This document shows, one piece after another, positions 62,901 through 64,000 of a DNA stretch of 64,000 nucleotides; the stretch's first letter is position 1, and each line of letters starts with the position of its first letter. This DNA is from Liopterus haemorrhoidalis (lineage: Eukaryota > Arthropoda > Insecta > Coleoptera > Dytiscidae): contig OZ020625.1 in NCBI GenBank assembly GCA_963971575.1, positions 30,514,537-30,578,536 on the forward strand. Reading direction: 5' to 3'. A program made the translations under genes and the position numbers. Under the pieces are notes generated by a model that saw only the letters and a program-made list of their open reading frames with translations, ran no database searches and was not told the DNA's origin.

Positions 62901-64000
62901 TTGTTATCGCTGTATTATTTTTAATCTGGTCGGCTTGGCACATCCCCATAATTGAAGTCCATACGACCATATTGGCTTGAGTATGGTCTTATAAAGCAAA
63001 ATTTTATTTGAAACTGATAATTTTCTACCAAGAAGCCAGTACATTTGGCGAAATTTTAGGTCTAACTGCTTACGTTTGGCTTGTATGTGTTTACACCAGG
63101 TCAATCGTTGGTCCAAATCCAAGGTATTTCACTTCAGGAACTGGAATGTCGTTGATTGTTACTTGTGGGCAAGTACTGAGTCTGATTGTAAACGTGACTT
63201 GGACAGATTTACTTTAGTTCTCCATTTATTGTACCAATCGTTTATAATATTTATATGACTTTGAAGAATTGCAGAAGCTTCGTTAGGATCATCGTTTGTT
63301 GATAGTATAGCAACGTCATCAGCAAATGCAGCTATCATAGTATCGTCTGTCTCAGGTATATTTGCAGTAGGTAAAGAAATGGCCCAAGTACACTACCTTG
63401 GGGAACACCAGATGTTATAGGATAGTAAATTGATAGGACATCATTGTAAACTAAAAAGTTTCTGTCAATGGACTTAAAAAGAAAGTAATAATTGCTGGAT
63501 AGGAGATTTTTTAGTTTATAAAACAGACCTGTATGCCACACTTTATCAAATGCTTGCGAAACGTCAAGAAATACGGCAGCACAATATTTCATCTCTTCAA
63601 GCCTCTTGGCTATTAGATTTATGGGCTTGCTGAATCGTTGATTTTTACGAAATCCAAACTGATGATTGGCAGACTTTGCTAAGGAATAATTTTCTGCTAT
63701 TAGCGCAGTTGTGCCAATTTTTTGATGGTGTATAGTTCATACAAATATTCCTAATGAATATTATTTCAGGCCCTCTATCAAACATTGCGACCTTCAAAGT
63801 CTTCTGTGATTTGGTTTTCTCGAGAAACCTACGAAAGATATCAACAGCATCTAGTTATAGATTGTACTACATATTCTGATATTCAAACGGCAGGGATGTT
63901 AGTTCATTTTATCCTTACTGGTGGACTTCATCCTTTTGGAATAGTTACAGAAGATATATTAGAAAATTTAATTAGAGGAACACCGAGGTTATCTGTTACT
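47951..64000 (+). CDS. Ankyrin-repeat/IRE1-RNase L-type pseudokinase protein, 3' truncated by the window
   Basis: Exons are 47951-48130, 50054-50152, 50220-50513, 51784-52044, 54120-54463, 55576-55768, 56034-56430, 57979-58384, 59311-59486, 59607-59872, 61160-61334, 61659-61883, 62010-62263 and 63770-64000 (continuing). All junctions are GT/AG and in phase, giving 1167 aa so far. Residues 1-60 are Lys-rich. About 65-260 are ankyrin repeats (VPALHLAVKNKSIEIAVILV; GVTPLMFATARNQHLMVQIL). About 280-460 are helical and unassigned; 458-590 are charged, probably coiled; 590-930 are unassigned. From about 935 a kinase fold follows: glycine loop GGNFG (949-953), lysine in LAIKRV (K969), HGN at 1065-1067 in place of HRD, EFG at 1085-1087 in place of DFG, and SDIQTAGMLVHFILTGGLHP, which aligns with the IRE1/RNase L helix-F region ending HPFG. 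The lost catalytic Asp argues for a pseudokinase. RNase L is ankyrin-pseudokinase-KEN nuclease; the KEN part would lie beyond 64000 and is not seen. Confidence 0.8.
48180..50000 (+). repeat. 28-bp minisatellite, block 2 (first intron of the ankyrin/pseudokinase gene)
   Basis: The unit is the same as in block 1 (GTGACCTTAGTAGATTTC...), more diverged, with frequent partial units and a local higher-order pattern of about 84 bp around 48280-48600. It begins just after exon 1 and ends about 50 bp before exon 2. Confidence 0.95.
50655..51290 (+). repeat. Satellite B, ~150-bp tandem array
   Basis: The marker TTATTATTGACTTAACAG recurs at about 50678, 50824, 50976, 51127 and (variant) 51266, that is every 140-152 bp. 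Units contain TTTTTTGATTGGATAAATAT and GAGTTATGGCGGGAAAACT. It lies in intron 3 of the ankyrin/pseudokinase gene; single units occur near 9300-9540 and 34040-34160. Confidence 0.85.
51295..51780 (-). pseudogene. mariner transposase fragment
   Basis: The minus strand at 51559-51741 encodes VHLKDRRTVNAEWYTTICLP and then RRIIHHDNASSHT, the segment around the second catalytic Asp of a mariner transposase. Downstream on the same strand, to about 51300, further C-terminal pieces are visible in broken frames. The N-terminal half is absent. It lies in intron 3 of the ankyrin/pseudokinase gene, immediately before exon 4. Confidence 0.7.
52195..53095 (+). repeat. 1-kb dispersed repeat (GTGTGAATATTCACAC family), near-complete copy
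   Basis: It starts with the palindrome GTGTGAATATTCACAC and ends near ACCTACAAAACCCTAAAAAA, with a short GACA tract at 53037. It is the inverse of the 4005-5180 copy. At 52485-52560 the minus strand carries a tRNA-like module. Confidence 0.6.
52485..52560 (-). repeat. tRNA-like (SINE-type) module
   Basis: On the minus strand TGGCGAGATGCGTTAGAGCA resembles a pol III A box, and 30 nt later GAGTTCGAGTACG resembles a B box. It is embedded in the 1-kb repeat. It is not an intact tRNA gene. Confidence 0.4.
53097..53910 (-). mobile_element. 0.8-kb element with CTATGGTYTATTTCAAA termini, inverted copy
   Basis: This is an inverse copy of 29670-30490, ending TTTGAAATAAACCATAG. It lies in intron 4 of the ankyrin/pseudokinase gene, directly next to the 1-kb repeat. 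Confidence 0.7.
54931..55120 (+). pseudogene. Transposase N-terminus fragment (IS630/Tc1-like)
   Basis: The frame reads MQKQLVGRKGQVLHSQSREI, then VNLKNFKIPVTNFRERVIAA and TGISKSTYDR, the N-terminal helix-turn-helix region of a common insect DDE transposase. It stops right after the recognition helix. It lies in intron 5 of the ankyrin/pseudokinase gene. Confidence 0.5.
55850..55990 (-). mobile_element. GTCY-microsatellite element, internally deleted
   Basis: Only the AGTTGCTATAAAAGCAATAA block and the terminal GGTGGCCACAGCTGATTTTT are left, with the microsatellite and middle missing. It ends about 45 bp before exon 7. Confidence 0.55.
56636..56815 (+). repeat. G-rich minisatellite (ACAATTGGGGC-type units)
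   Basis: Units of about 17 bp alternate (CACAATTGGGGC, CAACTGGGACC, ACAATTCGGGCC), with a longer period of roughly 70 bp marked by CGATGGACAATTCGGGCC. It lies in intron 7 of the ankyrin/pseudokinase gene. Confidence 0.75.
56898..57813 (+). mobile_element. mariner element with CGAGGTCTGTTCAAAAAGTA TIRs, internally deleted
   Basis: Both ends carry CGAGGTCTGTTCAAAAAGTA (right end inverted), flanked by TA (56896-56897 and 57814-57815). The 916-bp length is about 400 bp short of full size. It lies in intron 7, just before exon 8, of the ankyrin/pseudokinase gene. Confidence 0.9.
57050..57759 (+). pseudogene. mariner transposase, catalytic middle deleted
   Basis: The frame 57050-57322 gives the N-terminal domain (RSNVYRWYKMFSEGREDV). 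The frame 57223-57759 gives the second helix-turn-helix (NRRITVREVVEDLNISIGSC), then jumps from VREFLAKTN to MPQPPYSPDLVPCNFFLFPK and runs to the natural C-terminus. The deletion removes the first two catalytic Asp residues, and the third reads Asn. The two frames overlap out of phase, so there is also a frameshift. Confidence 0.85.
58497..59269 (-). mobile_element. mariner-like element, both coding ends deleted
   Basis: Termini with CTGTATAATAAGAC at both ends (right end inverted) bound 770 bp in intron 8 of the ankyrin/pseudokinase gene. The transposase between them lacks its first helix-turn-helix and its C-terminus, so both deletions occurred inside the TIRs. Confidence 0.7.
58556..59230 (-). 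pseudogene. mariner transposase, open for 224 codons but truncated
   Basis: One uninterrupted minus-strand frame covers the second helix-turn-helix (ISTEEIAEKLNIDKSTAFRH), the linker WVPHILTERN, the first Asp in TGDEKWIMYH, the second in FHHDNARPH and the start of the third block, YSPDLA. There the sequence diverges into TLQHCYWVVA and stops, losing the third Asp. The intact frame suggests fairly recent activity, but the protein cannot be catalytic. Confidence 0.85.
60222..60296 (-). repeat. tRNA-derived SINE head
   Basis: The minus strand reads CCTTGGTAGCGTATAGAGAG (A-box-like) and, about 30 nt later, CCCGGGTTCGAATCACGG, a near-perfect B box. The acceptor stem does not pair convincingly, so it is a SINE-type head rather than a tRNA gene. 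Confidence 0.55.
60557..61098. mobile_element. 0.5-kb TIR element with ATGGCGCGTYTACAT termini
   Basis: The left end TAATGGCGCGTTTACATCGA and the right end, inverted TAATGGCGCGTCTACATTGA, both continue into GCAACATGGT. The interior near both ends repeats CATGCTACCA-like words. No coding capacity; the target duplication is ambiguous because the termini extend palindromically into the flanks. Confidence 0.7.
62380..63740 (-). mobile_element. Jockey-like non-LTR retrotransposon, 3' part of ORF2
   Basis: On the minus strand 63335-63592 encodes CAAVFLDVSQAFDKVWHTGL and SGVPQGSVLGPFLY, reverse transcriptase motifs. Just after it, about 63300-63345, comes AAFADDVAIL (the FADD active site), then 62904-63122 with LDQRLTWCKHIQAKR, KTILKPIWSYGLQLWGCA. 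Near 62450 comes RRLKRLWPNDL, as at the C-terminus of Jockey-clade ORF2. The 5' part is missing and frames are broken. A hAT MITE sits inside it at 62597-62831. It occupies intron 13 of the ankyrin/pseudokinase gene. Confidence 0.8.
62597..62831. mobile_element. hAT-type MITE, 235 bp, perfect 8-bp duplication
   Basis: TAGGGTGACCAT and ATGGTCACCCTA are flanked by TTTTGAGG on both sides (62589-62596 and 62832-62839). The interior shares TTTGGGAGGTGARGACC with the copy at 34641-34804, repeated three times here. Confidence 0.9.

Overview
The window is arthropod nuclear DNA, almost certainly from an insect. It is strongly A+T rich, its coding exons are short and flanked by GT/AG introns, and the first gene is an insect-type octopamine receptor. 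Introns and intergenic DNA are packed with decayed mobile elements: mariner/Tc1, piggyBac, hAT, PIF/Harbinger-like, Jockey-like LINE, GTCY-microsatellite repeats, satellites and minisatellites. I cannot fix the order; a beetle is a guess. No bacterial genes, CRISPR arrays or rRNA genes were seen.

Four host genes can be assembled, all on the + strand. Every exon junction was checked for GT/AG and for phase. (1) 5422-14223, six coding exons, 420 aa: a class-A biogenic amine receptor closest to the alpha1-like octopamine receptor Oamb. (2) 18895-33363, four or five coding exons, 227 or 379 aa: a signal-peptide, single-pass membrane protein whose tail carries PPxY motifs. (3) 36790-47650, six exons, 374 aa: signal peptide, CUB-like ectodomain, LDL-receptor class A repeat, membrane span and two PPxY motifs. 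Its span and tail resemble gene 2, so the two look like tandem relatives. (4) 47951 to beyond 64000, at least fourteen exons and 1167 aa, truncated by the window edge: Lys-rich start, ankyrin repeats, a long unassigned middle region, then a degenerate kinase domain of the IRE1/RNase L type. If a KEN nuclease domain follows outside the window, this is an RNase L-like gene in an insect, the most interesting item here.

Layout. 1-5400 holds decayed elements (a 2-kb element bounded by a CCCAGCAAACA motif, a piggyBac MITE, a 1-kb repeat with a tRNA-like module). 5400-14230 is gene 1, with GTCY repeats, a tandem array, a LINE tail and a 1.4-kb Tc1/mariner element in its introns. 14230-18890 is intergenic, with a second piggyBac MITE and a mariner. 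18895-33363 is gene 2, with a Stowaway-like element, a G+C-rich array, a foldback element, a 150-bp satellite and nested TIR elements. 33400-47650 is satellite, a hAT MITE, gene 3, a Harbinger-like MITE and a spliced piggyBac remnant. 45180-50000 is a 28-bp minisatellite that covers the last intron of gene 3, the gene 3/4 boundary and the first intron of gene 4. 48000-64000 is gene 4, with three mariner remnants, a satellite and a Jockey-like LINE that itself contains a hAT MITE.

The genes do not form an obvious pathway. Genes 2 and 3 probably share a mechanism (WW-domain or Nedd4-type ligase binding), and genes 3 and 4 lie only 300 bp apart and share one minisatellite. All function statements are inferred from reading sequence by eye; no database search was run.
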